Part shown: positions 23,321 through 36,839 of the stretch, piece after piece
Layout of the letters: every line of letters begins with the position of its first letter
Numbering within the stretch: the stretch's first letter is position 1
NCBI RefSeq assembly: GCF_026151205.1
Contig: NC_087075.1
Coordinates: forward strand, 13,128,303 to 13,192,302
Source: Bolinopsis microptera
Lineage: Eukaryota; Ctenophora; Tentaculata; Lobata; Bolinopsidae
DNA: 64,000 bases
Direction: 5' to 3'
The notes under the pieces: generated by a model
The model's database searches: none
Told to the model about the DNA's origin: nothing
What the model saw: the letters and a program-made list of their open reading frames with translations, nothing else
Position numbers and translations under genes: made by a program

Positions 23321-23569
23321 TGACAATTATAAATTACTTAAATTATGGTACAATAATCAGCAGAGCACCTTAATAATACATTTTATTCCATAAATTATAC
23401 TGTTCGGTCTTCAGCTAGAGAAGACTGTCCGTAAAAGGCTTTGTCCGGAGAAGGCCTCGTTCAAACAGGGACATGTCGCCTGTTATCTGGTTCCTGCAAA
23501 CCAGATAACAGGTGAAATCAAATAATTACACATATTGATCGAAAGTTTACCTTTAATAATCAGGTAAAA

Positions 23570-23829
23570 AGAAACCACAAAAAAAAATCCTGGGTAAAAA
23601 AATAAAAAAACCAGCGATTTATTTAGGTTTTACCAATTCTATTCACCACGATCCATCGCACATTCCATTCTCTCTATATTTTAACTGATAAGGACTATCA
23701 CAGATGATCCTTCCTGCTTGTTTATATCGTTCTTCTCACATGGAATGTGCTATGAATAGAATTGGTAAAACATAAATAAATCGGTGGTTTTTTAATTTTT
23801 TTACCCAGGATTTTTTTTTGTTGTTTCTA
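23570..23829. mobile_element. 260-bp foldback miniature element
   Basis: Two inverted arms of about 100 bp (from GAAACCACAAAAAAAAATCC and ending with its near complement at 23829) enclose a loop of about 50 bp. The match extends through ATCCTGGGTAAAAAAAT, ATTTATTT, TTTTACCAATTCTATTCA and GCACATTCCAT with few differences. No coding sequence is present. Target duplications are not obvious. Confidence 0.8.
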
Positions 23830-26186
23830 TTAACCAATGTAAACAGTTCTGGGTGAGAAATTAAAGCTAGCACACTCAGAAGCTAACTTTGTCAGACAAG
23901 CTCAGACTCACACAAAACTTAGCACGAAGTTGTGTCTAATTAGGATTGACATTCTCTAAAAATTTGAAGCAGAAATATTAATCAGAACGTAAGTTATGGC
24001 GCTTTTCCATTCTGAAATAAAATAATTAGCAAGATCTCAGCGACCTGTTACAAATTTAAGAGATAAGGATGGGTAGTCTTTTATGGGCCACCCTGTAGAT
24101 TATAACTATTGTGATTTATTATTTCGGTCGATGTCATGTTAACGAATGTTAACGTTGAGTACTTCAACAGGTCTTGCATCAAATAATGCTTCCCGAGATC
24201 ATAGCACTACTGGGCCGTCACGTGGGGAGCTGTGAAAGATTAACATCTTCAATAAAGCTGCACTCCTTCAATCAGACTACTGACTTGTATTATTATAGTG
24301 TCAATATTGTGAGTATTTTCCTGCATTTGGTTGCACTGAGGACAAAGGACCGAACCCAGGCCGTAACATTTCTATATTAAGATTCCATAGAAGTGATACA
24401 ATGTAAAATGTAACTCCTCAATCCTTATAACTCAGTCTATTAGATAAAGCATATTACCATATTATACAGTACTAGAAAACCTCTGCCCTGTGGTCACAGG
24501 GAGGAAGCTAATAGTAATAGCATTCTTTGGTAATCAGTTTTTATCACATCAAAGGATTTTATCACATCAAAATTAAACTGTTAAATTTAAAGTTGTCATT
24601 GCACATTGTGCCACTCCACACTCGTTATCAAACTTGTTTTGGGTACAGCTAGATTCTAGAAGAGATCGGTTTAGCCTTGATTTGATTACGCGACTTTTAC
24701 ACTTACAGAAGCTCCAAAAGCCGCGCGTCATTAAATATGTCACCTAGGCGAAATTTGACAACACCTGGGCGTGAAATTGAGTGGCTCCCCCTAAATAGCT
24801 GGGGCATTGAACCAGCTTATTCAATCAGCATCCCATCCCTTGCATACAACTAATTACAAAAGCGCTAATTATACCTGTTTCAAAAGCATCCTGTCTGGAA
24901 GTTCCCTGACTGCCGTGTGAATCTTTGGATCTATTTTTGGATCTATTTTTATATTGATATGATTTTTATATACCTATATATTCCTGGCATAATTTCCATG
25001 TCCGCCTGAACAAACCTGGCACCATCAAATCTTACCTCTAGAAACCCCAGAACTCATCAAGCCTAGTCTGAATTCAAAACTAGTTGACCAGCTACGTACA
25101 GTTTCCTGGACAACTGGAACCTTTTGGGCCATGCACAAGCCAATAGCATGTATGGTCCTGCAGTGGGGTCTCCTTGTCCTTGGATCTGTGTTTTGATCCG
25201 TCTTTTCTTAAAAATTTCCATTTGTGTCACTTAGAATCACCTTTTAAATGTTAATCGACACCACTGGTCCTAGTTAAATTTAGCCATAGCACGACTACTC
25301 GAACGTAACAGTTAAATAGGTGTGACATACTATTATATTCTTATAATTATATCATATGAATTGATTGCACTGCTAATAAATAAAATACTTTGTTTTACTA
25401 AAATACTTTGTTTTACTAAAAGGTATGACAAATTTGGTATTATAAAAAAGCTCACACCCTCTAGTATAGAAAACAATGGTACACAAATTTTGAAAATTCG
25501 AGCAAGTTTATTTTTATCGTGCACCTCCGGCCCAGTTCTAGTTAAAGATTGGGTTAGGGTTAGAGTTAGGGTTAGAATCAGATTAGAGGGTTATTTATTA
25601 TTAGGGCTTCGAAAAGTCATTCCAAGCCACCTAGAGGACGTGTTTAAAAAATCACATGACACTAGTTGATAGTAGTATAAAGGCTTTTACAGGCAAAAGG
25701 ACGCATGTTTTCTGCTATGAGTTTGGAGACTTAACCATTAATTGGACACATAGCACAATAGTACAATAAAATGTGTAGTAAGGCCGATCAAGAATATGTT
25801 TGAAAATATAAATATTAGGACCTTATTAGTAACGTGCTATACCAATGCTGAATGCGCGTTTTAAACTTTGACATGACATGGACAGTCTATATAACTTTTA
25901 GGCCAATACAATAATTGTATTCATATTTTGTCAGCAATAAGATTACATTGTTTTTTATTTGGTATGAAAATATGAGCTATATAAAAACAAACGGAATCTT
26001 GCTGAGTTATGCAATGACTGTTCGGATATTCAGTAGGCTGTCATTCTATTAATGCACCACACCGCTACCTCCACTTCTAATAGTTATACAATAAATTCTT
26101 CAATCCTAATTTTGTATCGTGATGGAGACCGGTGTCCATACAAAACTTTTACTAGGTTGACGTTTGGTACGTGTGAGTAGTGCGCC

Positions 26187-27740
26187 CCCAGCAAACCCTA
26201 CCAGCTGGGGTATATCTCCAAAAGTAAAATAAATAGAACCTTCCGGTTTTCAACAAAATTTCCGTCTCGTGAATTTACAGTTGGCTCCCCAGGAGCCAAA
26301 TTTGGGACAACGTAGATTCTAAATTAAACCGAAAAGTTTGATTTTGGGCTAAATAAAAGATCACAGCTTTTTAACTTTGCAAGGAAATGTCGTTGTCATG
26401 ACTACTATAAGGCTTAATGCAGCGTGCGAAAGGTAAACTTGACATGACGCGCGACGACAAACGTGCTGTTGAAAATCTATCACCTCTAGCAAGCCCAACA
26501 GGCGGTAAGGTTTTCTGTGTTCTGGGTAGGCAAGAGAGCTGCATGAGAGTTCATAGTTCAGCTGCAAAAGAAAGCAGAAGGAAGGGGGAGAAATGGAAGG
26601 GGGAGTTGCAGGGAGGTAGGGGGATGTTTTGCGATATAAGTAAAACAAAATTTTTAAGTAAAACAAAATTTAAATTTTATTGCCATTACAATGAATAATG
26701 ATATCATAATAAATATAAGTAGACATCCGATAATAAACTTGTTACATCCAGTACAACCCAAGATGTCAGCCGACGCGACTTACAAAATAAAGAAAGCTAG
26801 CATGTTATGTTCATTGTTCATAGTTTTTCTAACGAGCATGCTTAGCACTTAGGCTGTACGGAAATAGCTTTAATTCTTCGTCATATTAAAAACTTTACAT
26901 CATTTTTGAGATACAAAAATAAATTTTAAAATAAATAACTCTTTTGCTGTTTAGGCGCGGCACCGCGCTTGACCCACATGCTGTACAGTGTGTAGCAACA
27001 CAGCGCTGAAAGCAGAAGCTGAATGAGCTATAACATATAAGCGGTGCGTGCGCCGCGTCTAAACCTAAAACCATAAACTTTAAATATTGTCAAGATATTA
27101 AACGAGTTTTGCAAAATAATATAGCATGCTATAAGACTTATAATTTCGGCGGAATATGTATGAAGTTTTAAAAGTCGATTTTGAGGGCGAAGATCGCGGT
27201 TTTACTTACCCATTTATAACCCCCTTTTTTGTTGGTGAAATTCTTTACTTTCTTTTGATATTTTAAAATTGAGATTTGATTTGATTGGTGGAGAGTTATG
27301 GTTCGTCAAAGTGAACGTTTTAAAATGAAAGTGCAAATTCTTTTGAACGCGCGTAGGTTATAGGCCCAGCAAACCCTACCAGCTGGGGTATATCTCCAAA
27401 AGTAAAATAAATAGAACCTTCCGGTTTTCAACAAAATTTCCGTCTCGTGAATTTACAGTTGGCTCCCCAGGAGCCAAATTTGGGACAACGTAGATTCTGA
27501 ATTAAACCGAAAAGTTTGATTTTGGGCTACATAAAAGATCACAGCTTTTTAACTTTGCAAAGAAATGTCGTTGTCATGACTACGAGAAGAATTATTTGAT
27601 GCGCGGCGCGACCCAGTAGTGCATCGCGCTACAAGGCTCAATGCAGCGTGCAAAAGGTAAACTTGACGTGACGCGCGACGACAAACGTGCTGTTGAAAAT
27701 CTATCACCTCTAGTAAGCCCAGCAGGCAGTAAAGTTTTTT
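26187..27740. repeat. Pair of near-identical direct repeats (26187-26512, 27365-27740)
   Basis: Both copies start CCCAGCAAACCCTACCAGCT and stay nearly identical for over 320 bp. Copy 2 has about 48 extra bases (GATGCGCGGCGCGACCCAGT and flanks) after TGTCATGACTAC. That insert resembles a GCGCGGCGCGGCACAGTA block near 62990-63035. The 850 bp between the copies are unrelated. The shared sequence has no convincing coding frame and is probably an unclassified transposon. Confidence 0.85.
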
Positions 27741-28769
27741 GGGCCATCGACAGTGAGCCGTGCGTGCCGACTGTACAATGTTTTTTTAGCGCTAATTTCG
27801 GCCAGCACAAAATTCTTGAAACAAAAGAGTATTAAACAACCTTCCCTGGATCCAATTTTAACAAAAATTGGTAAGCTTACCCATAGACTTACAAGGAAAG
27901 TGTCCGAAATTTTGCCCCATCACTATATATATCTTGTCATACGTTGTATGACCTGCCGCGCACGAGTGCGCAGCTCCCCTGTATCGTAGAAACTCTACAG
28001 GGGTGAAACGACCGTGGGGGTCACAACGTGATACAAACCATATCAACTCCGCGCCGATATCTACCAAATTTTTTGGACAGTTGTAAAAGCCCTATCGGAA
28101 GGTCTTCACAAATTTTCAGAATGATCTCATTTAAGGAACTAGACTGAAGATATGACAGAATACTACGACAAAAATCAACGAATTTCGTTAAATTACGCGA
28201 CTTTTACACTTAGTGCACCTACTTTGGTACTTGGTACTGTGAAAATTCTCACAGTCTCTAGAAAACAATAGTACAAAAACTTTGAAAATCCGAGCAAGTT
28301 CATTTTTATCGTGCACTCCCCACAGGGGCCGGCCGGGAGCTGAAACCAGGTTTTCGATCAAACATTGCCATTTGTAGTCAAACGTCACCAACAGTTGCTC
28401 TCGTCCAATGAAATCGCTGCATTATGAAAGCCAAGCTTTGCATACGAATATATGTAATTCAATTATGCATAATTGCAGGCAAAATGGAGCGATTCCATTG
28501 GACGAAAGCAACTATTGGCGACGTTTGACTACAAATGGCAGCGTTTGATCGAAAACCTGGTTTCAGCCCCCCCTGTGGCCCCTACACAAATTATTCCAAA
28601 TTTAAGCATAAAAGAGCACATTTTGACCACCTTTTTGGATTTTTTTCAAAAGAGTCAAGGACAAGGGTTAGGGCTAATATTAAATACTAGTGGACTCTAT
28701 GCAGCTCTCCCAGCGCACCTAATTTTACTGATCTGGAGGTCACATTTAATTGAGCCATTATATTTCCCT

Positions 28770-29036
28770 CAGTATCTAGTAGTTACTCTTCCACTCAGTA
28801 TTAACTTTTTGTCTTCGTCAGTGTTACTCTATATTTCCCTCAGTAGTTACTTTTCCATTCAGTATTAACTCTCTGTCTTCATCAGTGTTACTCTATATTT
28901 CCCTCAGTAGTTACTCTTCCACTAAGTATTAACTCTCTGTCTTCGTTAGTGTTACTCTATATTTCCCTCAGTAGTTACTCTTCCACTCAGTATTAACTCT
29001 TTGTCTTCGTCAGTGTTACTCTATATTTCCCTCAAC
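28770..29036. repeat. About 64-bp tandem repeat, four units
   Basis: Units contain AGTAGTTACTCTTCCACTCA, then TATTAACTCTCTGTCTTCGT, then CAGTGTTACTCTATATTTCC. They show small substitutions between copies. Confidence 0.9.
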
Positions 29037-29412
29037 GAGGTTTTTTTTGTATATGGTAGCTTGCGACCAATATGTTGTTGTTGTATGTTGTAGCTTGCGA
29101 CCGGCCGTGCGTGCGTGCCATGCCTGCGTGCGAGCATACCTGCCCTCGCCCCCCTGCAGTTATCGCCCACGTTTCTGCCTGCGCAAAGTTATTTTGCGCG
29201 ATAATCTGAATTAAACAATTGTTGGCGCGCGGTGTTGAACTGTTCAAGTACATTGTTAATTTAATTTTAATTAGTTCACCATGCACGCATCCCGCTAGGG
29301 GCTTATTGATAGCATATTATTATTATTTTAAGTTAGTTCATAGTATTACTATATTGCACAGATCCGTGTCAGGTTGCATAAACAATAAAAATATGGTTAC
29401 ATAGAAATATAC

Positions 29413-29780
29413 GAGCGTGCTAAATCACTCTACAGTCGATCTTCGAGATTGTTCTAAAAGGGCCCCCGACAGTTGAGACCAACTTCAATCCATGTATTTT
29501 CGGACGCTGATTCCGAATCACCCCCCATGACATAGGGTTAAAATGCTCCCCTAGCGAGATATTGGCGAAAAACTGTCTCGATCACGTGATATGACCATAT
29601 AAGGAAGTTGGTCTAATTTCTCGATAGGGTTAGGGTTTCAGCATATACTTTTGTTAGAGATTGGGTTAGGGTTAGGGTTGGGATCAGATTAGAGGGCTTT
29701 GATTTCGAATAGTCATCCAGGGCCACCAAGAGAACATGTTTAAAAAGTCACGTGACAGTCGAGTGTAGAGTGATTAATCA
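29413..29780. mobile_element. TTAGGG-bearing miniature element, fullest small copy
   Basis: The ends are inverted: AATCACTCTACAGTCG on the left, CGAGTGTAGAGTGATT on the right. The interior contains CCCCCGACAGTTGAGACCAA, ATCACGTGATATGACC, two GGTTAGGGTT tracts and GTCACGTGACAG. Related copies lie at about 52150-52426 (inverted) and 62793-63668, with partial copies near 25540-25670, 31440-31475 and 58870-58920. It has no coding capacity. The telomere-like tract is part of the element and does not mark a chromosome end. Confidence 0.8.
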
Positions 29781-30180
29781 TCATCCAGAAATATACACGA
29801 TTTTCAAATTCAATATGGAATTAAATATTAACTGGGCGGCGATCGGCCTGTCACTCCGCCATATCTGCATGCTTATATTAAACAGTAAAGACTGGGGTCC
29901 CCAGGTGGTATGGAATATGATAAAATACGCCATCACGGATCGGGAAATTGAGCAGCCATCCACAAAAAAAAGCGGCCGCATTTCTTGTTACCCGGGGAAA
30001 TCCTGAAATAATAACTTAATTTAATGGCATCATGGATACAAGGATACAAGGATACAAAAGTGATAATTATTTTATTGAATTCACAATAGTTATAATTCTG
30101 AAATAATTTAAGGTTACACAATTCTAGTTATTTACAGATGTGTAGGGATAAAATAGAAATGTTTAATATAATACCTACTA

Positions 30181-31190
30181 TTTTTGAGGTCCTATAGCAT
30201 TATGCATTGGCCAGTATTTGAGTGGAAATCTGGGCTCAAGTAGTAGGCTGTAAAATTTTCGTTCACAGAGAGAATTGAATGGATTGCTCTTGCTGTGGCA
30301 GTAAATTTTGTAGGGTCTAGTGTTTTATCGGATAGCAAACCGGCTAGGTCAGTAATATTTTTGGGATGGAAGTTAAATTTGTCTCTAACTGAGGAGTAGA
30401 GTAAACAGTCAGTTAGAACATGAATTTCGTCCTCAATAGGCTTAAGCCCCTTGCTGAAAAAGCAAAAAGTGCACCATCGATGTTCTCTTGGTACTAGGGG
30501 GGTTTCGTAACGGCCCCTCTCAATGTAAAGATTGTGGCAGCTAATACGAAACCTTGTTAAGCTTTTCCGAGCATCGGGGATCTTAACCACTCCTAAGTAT
30601 GTTTCTGGTTCAAAATCATGTTTAATTTGATTGTAGAATTCTAATTTAGGTGAGGATGCCTTGGCAGATTTCCAGGTATCCACAAATTCTTCCCTCATGT
30701 TGTGACTGATTTGGGTAGAGAGCTTGGATTTTGAAGAGGATGAGTGGGGGAAGTTATATTTGGTGAGAAGATTAGAGATGTTGGTGTACCAAGGAAGGCC
30801 CAGCATAATCTGCTCGTGAAATGCAGCGGAGAGAAGTTCATTTTCAGTGCTTTCAAGGCGAGTATAGAAATCTATTGCAAGTTTGCAGGCTTCAAAGAAG
30901 AGGGGGTGGCGCCCACTTTCGCCCCAGCAGCCTATATTTGATGCTTTTGAATGGACAGACAAGGACCACTTGATAAACTTAAGGTGGAATCTTTCATAGT
31001 GGTCTTGTGAGATGTACCTGAGAGTATGCTGGGGGTTGGCTTTGCTATCTGTTTTGGAGAGGTATCTCATGGTTTTTGAGTGAGGACATAAGATTTGGCA
31101 GCCATAGAGCAGTATCGGTTTTATTAGAGAGTCAAATAGAATGTTTAGAGAACGGTGAGAGAGGGCATCTTTGACGATATTGCCTTTGAG
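30181..31190 (-). pseudogene. 5'-truncated non-LTR retrotransposon (LINE)
   Basis: The minus-strand frame covers only the C-terminal part of a LINE polyprotein. It starts at the reverse transcriptase thumb (LFDSLIKPILLYGCQI near 31110-31160). It continues through the post-RT region (KFIKWSLSVHSKASNIGCWG, then RFRISCHNLYIERGRY) and a C-terminal Cys/His-like segment (CTFCF...EDEIHVLTDCLLY). The last approximately 290 codons (30192-31070) are uninterrupted, so this copy is not old. Truncation near 31190 fits incomplete reverse transcription. A CR1/L2-like clade is likely but not proven. Confidence 0.85.
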
Positions 31191-32295
31191 GTCGCATCAT
31201 GTGCGACTGTCTTTCAGCTATCTTTATGCAAATGTTGCTGATATGCCGACGAAATTAATTTGCTCAAAAGTTTTAAAAAACACGCTTTTTTGGGCCTATT
31301 TTTGGCCCAAAAATCGGTCTTATCATTTCAAAATCACTTTTAATCGATTTACAATTTAACGGTCAAAAATACGTCTGGAAAGGTGTATCTGGAGTCCCTA
31401 GCGTATCAAGCAGAAAATGCCCGTAAGATAAGAGCTTCTACTATTGAGTGTAAAGTGATTAATCATCATCCATCATTTGACAAAAATGACACACATGCTT
31501 TGTATTACATGACAACCTAGCTCATGTCTGTCAAAAGTGACACATCCATTTTTCCATCCATTCGCTCGCCTATGGTTACCTGGCTCGCCAATCCTTGTGT
31601 ACGGCGCTCTTTTCAAAAGCTTCCTGAACACATACAAACGTGAGAGGAGCGAGCAATAGACTAGCAAGGTAGGTAAGCTTATGGCCGGGCTATGGATTTT
31701 GAAAAGATTTTATGAAATGGCCCTGAAAATTTAACAGTAACTTAGCTTTGATTGAAATGCTTTTTTGGGAGCTGATTTTTATATAAAACACTTTAATTAA
31801 TAATAACAAACGAATACGAGTTAAATTGGTAAATTAATATGATTCGGTTATGATGATGAACAAACTGTGTTTTTTAGTTTTAGCAATTTTAATCAATTAT
31901 GTTTTCACAATCTTTTCAGTACAATGTGTTATTATAAGTTTATCAGCCATGCCTCATTAATATAGTTCATACAACATTTTTTAAAACGTTATATCAACAT
32001 CAAATATCATTAATTCACGAAAAAAAGGCTTTAACTTAAAAGTGTGTTTTCCTATCTAGATTAGATGAAAAAAGTTCATCACTTCAAATAATTTACCGCA
32101 ATAAGAAGCATAAATTGATTATAACCAATTATAAGTGTTTGTTAACAATGAGCTTACTCATTAAATAATTTAAAAATAAGGTTACATGGGTACAGTGTTA
32201 CCCATGAGTTTCTAACTTAACAATTAAAATAATTCCACCCAAAATTTTAACAATATTTTCAAAGAATGAACTTATACTAATCATTGTTTCCTGAT
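31191..32295. other. AT-rich intergenic sequence
   Basis: This stretch lies between the LINE fragment and the 3' end of receptor gene A. A block at about 31380-31430 (TATCTGGAGTCCCTAGCGTA) recurs near 39606-39660, and about 31440-31475 is a fragment of the TTAGGG-bearing repeat. The gene A 3' UTR must lie at the right end. Nothing else is recognisable. Confidence 0.5.
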
Positions 32296-35200
32296 TTATG
32301 ATTTCTGGGATTCATCGTTAGCGATCTCAACAAGCTTGGTTTCTGTTTTAGCACTGATTTCACTAATAGTATTAACAGTCTGACTTAAATGGCCTCGTGT
32401 GCCAGATGTGGCAGAAGCGATTTCTGTTATGGTTAGATTCGACTTCCCTCCAAATTTATTGTCTTTTTTATTGTTTGGTCTCATCTGTGGAACGAATTTC
32501 ACTAATATGGACTCTCGGATAAAAGTGTAAACTCTTGAGAAAATCCACCAAAAGAAATCTTGAATGGAATTATCATAAAGCAATGGATTGATCACAGAAT
32601 TGATCGGTAGCACTATCATTGCAAAGGGCACGTACCAATCAGTGGAGTCTATCTTACCTCCATTATGTAGGGCACTTATAATAATAAATGGCACCCATGA
32701 AGAAAAATCTGTCCCTATCAAAATCGATATCCTGCTTTGCAGTGCTCGATTCTGGCGGACAATCTCTGGATTTTCATCTTGTCCACTGCTTTTAGCAGAT
32801 CTCCAAGTTTTAATGCTGATCGCCGTGTAGGACAGTGTTATCAATACAAAGCAGAAAAAGTTGATACCTAGCATGAGCCAAACCATAATATTTCCTCTGA
32901 CGTCGATGACACTAATTGCATCATCAGCTCCCCTTGATCTTCTAGGGTCGTCACTTCGGACAAAATATTTAAACAGACACACGCCATCATTCCCATAGAA
33001 ATGGACAGCACTCCTTCTTATACTGCCATAATCTATACTGAACATGTTATCAACCTTACTACCAATTTCTGACCACGACAAGTCTGGGGAAAAGCTTTCA
33101 TTTTTGTAGTAGGCTCCAAGGATCTCAAGATGCTTGACTTTGTTAGGAAAACCGATGAATATTTTATACTCAGGATCATAGAACATGCCTTGGACAAAAT
33201 AATCCTCAAATGCAGGAACCAGTGGTGTAAGAGCTACTGCAAGAGCAGAAGTAACCACTGCTAGAACTATCAAACCTATTTTTAACATCAATCGTTTGTT
33301 CACTTGTTTGGGAGCAGAAAGGGAACTATTCACAATGCCTGACACTCTGATAAGACTCAAGGACGTCATAGCAAATAGAGACAGCTGTGATCCTATGGTG
33401 CTTATCACTCCTAAAAAAGCGCAAGTGTATCCTGATAACCATTCGGGTTGTATCCTGCAGTAATCTTTACCATGAATAAAACTGTCGAACACGGACAGTA
33501 CTATTAGATATGCCCCAATGAGGAAATCCCCAAATGCTATGAGAGAAACGAGTATTCGGGTGGAAACCATATTTCCAGTCCCGCCGTCTTTAATGGAACT
33601 TACTGTCTTAATGGTCGTTATTATGTTCAGTACAGCAGCTGAAATTCCTAGTATCCAGCATGTCAATTTCAAGTACCAGCTTTCAAGGATTTCTTTTCCG
33701 CAGGACTCATTGCACTCGTCCGATAGATCGAAGCAATCAAATATTCCGTCACACTTCTGCGATGGAGATATGAGATGTTCTTTAACGTTTATTTTGTCCT
33801 GGGTGTTCTTGCAAACCATGTGGTTAGAACAGGTCTGTTCGTCTGACATGTCCCCGCAATCATCAACAAGATCACATACTTGGTTGTAGGTGACACATCT
33901 CTTGTTTTTACATTGAAAGTGAGTATTTTCATATTTACCCTCCTCGGTCATGGTTACAAAAGTGAGGTAAGAATTTTTAGCGAGGGTATACACCCGATCA
34001 GAAAATGAGTGCGGACATGAATCATAACCAAGAGGTCTTGCCTCCAGAGGACACATCGAGTTTAAACACAAGTCCATGCAACTCAGGAAAACATAATACT
34101 CACCAAACAGACGACTGCAATCCACTTTGGCAACGGGGACATTTATCATTATCTCTACACCAAAAACATCCTCTGACGGCCCCCCAAATTTCTTTATTTG
34201 ACATCCTGTATTTTTAGGTCGTTCCACAATTGTACATAAATCTCGTACGGGACAGTTTCCCAACACTGCCGTCTTTGTGATTCTCGGGAAATCTCGGGAC
34301 AAAGCACAAACCCGCTCTTCAACTTCACAGGAAGAAACACCGTCACAAAGATGATCAAACTCAACTAAGTTGTTTCCGTTTACATCTCCAGGACACAGAA
34401 ATACGTCTGGACAATTTCTTTTGCCGTAAACTATTCTAAAGGTTTCATCTAGCCCGCACTCTTGTATAAGGCCAAACTTCTGTTCATCTTCACCATTAAT
34501 GCAATCGACCTGGTTGTCCAATATCCAAGAGAAAGGTATCTCCATAAATTTAGTAGGACTAAAACTGCGATGACATTCAAAATGCTCACCTGTTGTTATT
34601 GTACATATGTCAGCAATTTCATCGCTGCTGTCACCACAGTCAATTACCCCATCACAAAGTTTGTGTTTATGGATGATACAATTTGTATATTCACCTGGTA
34701 AAGACAAACACTCCCCATCCAGACTATCGTCACACAAGGACACTATTTGACCCTGCATGAACGAACTATCACAGACAACGAACTTGGACACACTCGACCA
34801 AACCCGTTTACATTACAGTAACCACCGATTCTGCTCACATCAGAGCAGTTTGTCTGATCATGGAAATTTGAACAGTATGGGAATATCTCCATACTCTGAT
34901 CTAAATCAAACACTCCGCACCTTGTATAGGGGTGCAAGGGAACGATCCGGTCCCCTGCACCGTACTTGCGGCAAGTTTGTTGGGTCTTCTCAGTAATATC
35001 ACAATTAGATTCGTCCTCTCCATTTTCACATTCTTCAAAACCACTGCAGATCCAGTCTGAACCTTTATACTGCCCAGAGCAGTAAAGACCATAGGTGTAC
35101 CCGTTACAAATGCTTTCATCAACACAATTTTCGGAGTCGCATTTATCATCGCAAACTGATAATTCACTAAAACGGGCAGACACAGAAGACGCTTTTAATG

Positions 35201-35551
35201 TTACAGTGGGTTGCGAAGTCAAACCACTGTTCTCACAATTTGGGTCACAGATTTCAAAGTGTGCCACTCCTTGTTCGGAATCGTAGCGGAAATAGCCCCC
35301 ACAGAGAAAAGCGTGGGTTCCAGTTGTTGTTTGGGGGTTAAACCCGCACGCCTGATAAGCATACGGGTCATCTTCACAGAGGGTGGAGACACTCGAAATT
35401 GTGTAGCTACCAGTGATCATGTTGAATTTGCTACCTTGCTCGTAATTAATGTCAGAGTTTGCACACATGTGGTAGTACCGATGTCCTTTTTCGTTGTAGC
35501 AAACTCGTTTCAAAAATCCGCCTATCTTAGTAACGTTTGTTGCTTGGAATT
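32296..35551 (-). CDS. Gene A last exon: Cys-rich region, LDLa repeats and 7TM receptor
   Basis: This exon starts at 35551 (after GATGAG; the joined G+AA codon keeps phase). It aligns along its length with exon 3 of gene B. First comes a Cys-rich region (CEDDPYAYQACGF), then LDLa-type repeats with typical endings (CDGVIDCGDSSDE, CDLVDDCGDMSDEQTC, CDGIFDCFDLSDEC). Then seven hydrophobic segments end in PINSVINPLLYDN, the NPxxY-type motif of class A receptors. A long second extracellular loop carries YGNDGVCLFKYF, also in gene B. The frame breaks at GAGTGTGTCC (about 34787-34796): the upstream frame runs into a stop at 34743 while the downstream frame opens at 34791. The cytoplasmic tail is Ser/Thr-rich and about 90 residues long. 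Confidence 0.85.
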
Positions 35552-35657
35552 CTCATCTGCAAAAATAATGAAAATGAATAGAAATCATCAAATTTCCTTA
35601 TTTTTTCATTACCAAAGCAACATTATACGTGAAAAATCTTACATTTGATTATCATAC

Positions 35658-35815
35658 CTGTCTTATTAAAACAGCGGAGCCATACGTTATTTTTATATCC
35701 ACAGTCACTGTTGTGACCCATAATCTTCGATGTACACTTTGAAATATCATCATCATACTTGGTACATCTTACTTCGTTCATTACAATGTATATGTCCAAT
35801 TGTTCCAGCTTAGAT
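35658..35815 (-). CDS. Gene A: SRCR4, second half
   Basis: This exon encodes the C-terminal half of an SRCR domain: EVRCTKYDDDISKC, SDCGYKN and VWLRCFNKTG. It joins phase 2 to the exon ending at 41530 and phase 1 to the last exon. The intron on its 5' side is 5.7 kb and filled with mobile elements. Confidence 0.8.
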
Positions 35816-36114
35816 CTTAACAATAGTGAATTATCATTGAAGTAGGTTAATTTAGTAATCATAATCACATGAGTAAACCACGGTGTTATTGCAGAGAACC
35901 ATGACAAGGCTTATTATACTAAGCTGAGTATGCGTTCAAATCTCCTAACTTCGTATAGTGAAACGTCGAAAGGTTTGCCTTAGCCTTTTGTGACGAGTGC
36001 TTGCCCGACGGGGATCAAAAAATATGATCACCATGAACATTACTTAAGAGTTGACACGTGAACTTATCACACGACTGTAATGATTCCAGAAAATTGTACT
36101 AGTGCATTTAGCTA

Positions 36115-36839
36115 CCTTATCGGACCTTATTTGGACGGACATTAATTGAACACTGGAGGCCCTAGCGTTCACCTTAATGTCCGTTCAAATAAAGTCCGTT
36201 CAATTAATGTCTGTCCAAGTTAAAGTCCGTTCAATTTTTTTATATAAAATTTTAACAATCTGAATTGTAAATATTACATTATTGCATGATCACTATCTTG
36301 AAGTTGATCTTCAGCTTCTTCTACCTCCACATTTTCTTTTAAAACTGGTTGTCTGTCCAACTCGTAGTTGTACCGGGCAAAGAAATGATCCAAACTGCTC
36401 TACTATAGAGAGATACGTGAATGCCTAAAGTACAGCTTAAACTTTATCTCTAGCCCCCCACTCGGTATAGGCGACCTTCGGTGGCTTATGTCAGCTACGA
36501 TACCTTCTACCATACCACCCATCTCGATAAAGTAGAAGACAAACCGGGATATCTCCCTGCACGAAAACCCATTTGATGAAGATGATGTGTGATATTACTA
36601 TTAGATAATGATCATGTAAACATATTTTAACATTTTTACTGATTAAAGACTGCTTTTCTTGCTTACTGTATGAAAACGGATTTAAAATTCATTTGCTAAA
36701 ATTAAAAAAACGTCAAAAAAAAGATGAAAAAAATTCGGATTTTTGATGGTTTTGATTGCCTTCTATAAGCGTTCATATTAATGTCCGTTCATAATTATGT
36801 CCGTTCAAGTATTGTCCGTCCAAATAAGGTCCGATAAGG
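36115..36839. mobile_element. TIR element with CCTTATCGGACC ends
   Basis: Identical 27-bp inverted ends begin CCTTATCGGACCTTATTTGG at 36115 and close at 36839, flanked by TA on both sides. Subterminal repeats of GTCCGTTCAA occur near both ends (36170-36240 and 36780-36830). No transposase frame is present. Related end fragments occur near 38762 and 52890-52915, so this is a local family. Confidence 0.85.

Larger units (their letters stand above)
23830..29411. other. Intergenic stretch made of dispersed repeats
   Basis: I find no gene here. The recognisable parts are: a mariner-like end fragment near 24085-24105; a short repeat at 24468-24530 that recurs near 38725; a partial TTAGGG-bearing repeat at about 25420-25670; the duplicated block at 26187/27365; a repeat at 28190-28330 related to 25420-25530; and a 64-bp tandem array at 28770-29036. 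Small open frames are repeat-derived. Confidence 0.6.

Noticed and set aside
29630-29690. Telomere or chromosome end from TTAGGG tracts
   Set aside because: The tracts are short, recur inside a dispersed element and are flanked by ordinary sequence on both sides.
36300-36600. A gene between the gene A exons at 35815 and 41530
   Set aside because: Short frames only; the stretch is the interior of the TIR element.
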